The notes under the pieces are model-generated. The model had not been told where the DNA came from. It ran no database searches and saw only the letters and a list, made by a program, of their open reading frames with translations. Source: Synergistales bacterium (GTDB lineage Bacteria; Synergistota; Synergistia; Synergistales; Aminobacteriaceae). From it: DNA of 16,614 nucleotides. Positions 15,206 to 16,614 of this stretch are shown here, piece after piece (position 1 is the first letter of the stretch; each line of letters starts with the position of its first letter). Location: NCBI GenBank assembly GCA_025997935.1, contig BNVG01000032.1, positions 1 through 16,614 on the forward strand, in the 5' to 3' direction. The translations under genes and the position numbers were made by a program.

Positions 15206-16246
15206 TTATTCCAAGACGGGAAGCAGGAAAATTTTGCCTCCCTCTTTAGACTCGAACTTTTTGAAAGCGCGCTCCCACTCCAAAATAGACAGCTTGTCGC
15301 TCACCAAGGGCTTCACGTTGACCTTGCCGGCGCCGAGAAGCTCAAGAGCTTTTCTCCAACTGGCGTTGCGCGAACCCAGAGAGCCCGAGAAATGCAACTC
15401 TTTATAGCACACCTTCTCGATGTCAAACTCTATCTTTTTGCCGGGAAGTCCTATCTGCGTGAACCACCCCCGCTTTTTTATGGCGTTCAGCCCGGCGTCG
15501 GTTCCGAAAGGAGAGCCTGAGCACTCTAAAACGACATCCGCTCCGTAGCCGCGGGTGAGGCCGTTCAAAAATTCTGTAAGGTTTTCTTTTTGCACGTTAA
15601 TGGTGTGGTCTGCGCCCAATTTTTTGGCCATCTCCAAGCGGTCCTTGTCCACGTCCGTCCCTGAGACGACCACTGTCGCGCCGTGAGCCTTGGCTATCTG
15701 GGCGGCCATGAGGCCTACGGACCCAGGCCCCGATACGAGAACGACATCGCTTGCCACGATGCGCGTCAGGTCGTATATGGCGTGTACAACGCAGGCCAAA
15801 GGCTCGGTCATCGCCGCCGATGTGAAGTCAACGCCCTCCGGGATAGCGTGTACTCGCGCCTCCGGGACGACCGTGTACCGCGTAAAGACGCCGTTGAACC
15901 AGTAGCCCAACGTGCGGCGCTCCACGCAGAGGTTGTAGAACCCCTCCCGGCAAAAATCACAGACCCCGCAGTAATGGAACGCCGTTTCCGACACCACGCG
16001 GTCGCCGGGCTTGAATCGTTTGCTGCCCTCTCCGTTCTCTACAACGACGCCTGAAAACTCGTGTCCCGTTACGACGGGAGGATTGAGCGGAATGGCTATG
16101 TCGCTGTGGTAGATATGGATGTCCGACCCGCATATACCCGCCTCTTTGACCTCGATCTTGACCTGTCCCGGCCCTGGGGTTGGCTCGGGGATATCGCGTA
16201 TTTCCATGTTTCCGGGGCCTGTCGCGTATTTCATAAGAGCTTTCAT
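15206..16246 (-). CDS. Zinc-dependent medium-chain alcohol/polyol dehydrogenase
   Basis: A 346-residue dehydrogenase of the same superfamily. Catalytic zinc ligands are C39 (GICGSD), H62-E63 (GHE) and E148. Structural cysteines C93, C96, C99, C107 are all present. The nucleotide site is G173-P-G-S-V-G178, followed by VVVSGTDVDKDRL, where the cofactor-selecting position is less clear than in the neighbour. The start MKALMKY and the HIY after the zinc cysteine resemble threonine 3-dehydrogenase and L-iditol dehydrogenase. AAGGAG stands 8 bases before the ATG. It is the first gene of the unit, with a good promoter about 90 bases upstream, and 20 bases separate it from the second dehydrogenase gene. 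The exact substrate is unknown. Confidence 0.9.
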   Translation of the reverse strand: MKALMKYATGPGNMEIRDIPEPTPGPGQVKIEVKEAGICGSDIHIYHSDIAIPLNPPVVTGHEFSGVVVENGEGSKRFKPGDRVVSETAFHYCGVCDFCREGFYNLCVERRTLGYWFNGVFTRYTVVPEARVHAIPEGVDFTSAAMTEPLACVVHAIYDLTRIVASDVVLVSGPGSVGLMAAQIAKAHGATVVVSGTDVDKDRLEMAKKLGADHTINVQKENLTEFLNGLTRGYGADVVLECSGSPFGTDAGLNAIKKRGWFTQIGLPGKKIEFDIEKVCYKELHFSGSLGSRNASWRKALELLGAGKVNVKPLVSDKLSILEWERAFKKFESKEGGKIFLLPVLE

Positions 16247-16342
16247 TGTTTTCGCTCCTTATAATAAGAAATAAAGAAATCAACGAACAATTTTAGAATT
16301 TACGTGAGGCCGAAACCTCTCTAATGATGTGAAGATATGAAG

Positions 16343-16371
16343 ATACTATCATTCGCGTTATGGAGTGTCAA
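16343..16371 (-). promoter_or_regulatory. Promoter of the dehydrogenase(-liv) operon
   Basis: Perfect -35 TTGACA (16366-16371), a 17-base spacer and TAGTAT (16343-16348). The transcript would start near 16336 with a leader of about 90 bases. The tandem TGAAGATA repeats overlap the -10 and start point and could hold a repressor. Confidence 0.75.
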
Positions 16372-16399
16372 GGAGTATGGTGACATATACGCAACCAAG

Positions 16400-16443
16400 A
16401 CTCAATCGCTACTCAATTACCATTTAATTACCATTTAATTACG
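16400..16443. repeat. Array of four 11-base direct repeats
   Basis: Four successive units: ACTCAATCGCT, ACTCAATTACC, ATTTAATTACC, ATTTAATTACG. Each changes by a few bases from the previous one but keeps an exact 11-base step. GCTAAA at 16443 and 16454 continues the same step. Direct repeats at 11 bases are the layout bound by OmpR/PhoB-type response regulators. The array lies upstream of promoters on both sides. Confidence 0.65.
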
Positions 16444-16477
16444 CTAAAGGGCGGCTAAAAATAAAAAGTCTGTTATG

Positions 16478-16505
16478 TTGAACTTTTTAGCGTTTCGTGC
16501 ATAAT
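16478..16505 (+). promoter_or_regulatory. Candidate promoter of the right-edge gene
   Basis: TTGAAC (16478-16483), a 16-base spacer and CATAAT (16500-16505). The start would be near 16512, about 60 bases before the ATG. TTTAGCGT (16486-16493) inside the spacer is the inverted copy of ACGCTAAA (16441-16448), so an operator is possible. Confidence 0.55.
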
Positions 16506-16571
16506 AACATATGAAAAAATTATTTTTCAAATTTTATTTTTCAAATTTTATTTTTAAGGGGAGGTTTTTGA

Positions 16572-16614
16572 ATGTTCAAAAAGCGTAGCGTGTTTTTGTT
16601 TGTTCTGTGCGTCG
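16572..16614 (+). CDS. Start of an exported protein, cut by the window edge
   Basis: Fourteen codons are visible: MFKKRSVFLFVLCV, a positively charged start running into a hydrophobic core, as in a signal peptide. A strong ribosome site AAGGGGAGG (16556-16564) lies 7 bases before the ATG, and a candidate promoter is upstream. It is divergent from the dehydrogenase operon and shares its regulatory region. Nothing can be said of the mature protein. Confidence 0.8.
   Translation, partial: MFKKRSVFLFVLCV

Larger units (their letters stand above)
16247..16571. other. Divergent regulatory region with no gene
   Basis: 325 bases between the minus-strand dehydrogenase gene and a plus-strand gene at the right edge. 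I see no coding frame in it. It holds a promoter in each direction, tandem TGAAGATA (16330-16337 and 16338-16345) at the minus-strand start point, an 11-base-period array, and 2.5 copies of a 14-base T-rich unit (16521-16555) just before the plus-strand ribosome site. Confidence 0.75.

Overview
The window most likely comes from an anaerobic, amino-acid-fermenting bacterium of moderate-to-high GC. Synergistota is my best guess, resting on the Liv-type ABC transporter next to zinc dehydrogenases, an AmmeMemoRadiSam module and a PfoR-type EIIC. No rRNA or marker gene here proves it. Almost every gene is on the minus strand. The exceptions are a lone tRNA-Arg and the first codons of an exported protein at the right edge. 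I see no CRISPR array, insertion sequence or prophage.

Left block (83-6212, read right to left): a slipin with a TTG start, a PfoR-type PTS EIIC-like membrane protein, a fused double-domain Fe/polyamine/sugar-phosphate-type ABC permease with an unusual N-terminal extracytoplasmic domain, its ATPase, and a Cof-type HAD phosphatase. Gaps are only 29, 21, 19 and 4 bases, so these look like one operon. No periplasmic binding protein is visible in it. The layout fits uptake and dephosphorylation of a phosphorylated small molecule, as in Afu systems, but this is inference.

Middle block (6405-7035): tRNA-Arg(CCG) on the plus strand with a good promoter. Convergent to it is a minus-strand cluster transcribed tRNA-Leu(TAA), initiator tRNA-Met, elongator tRNA-Met from a near-consensus promoter. 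A strong bidirectional terminator lies between them, and a 12-base inverted copy of part of that hairpin lies nearby.

AMMECR1/Memo block (7084-9246): a fused AmrB-AmrA protein followed with zero gap by the radical SAM enzyme AmrS.

Right block (9357-16246): two zinc-dependent medium-chain dehydrogenases, then livK, livH, livM, livG and livF. Tight spacing and overlaps indicate one transcription unit or two nested ones. A long nested palindrome sits between livK and livH, and a shorter hairpin lies just before livK. These genes would import branched-chain or other amino acids and oxidise an alcohol or polyol-type substrate. The 325-base divergent region at the right edge holds promoters in both directions and an array of repeats with an 11-base period that could be a regulator site.
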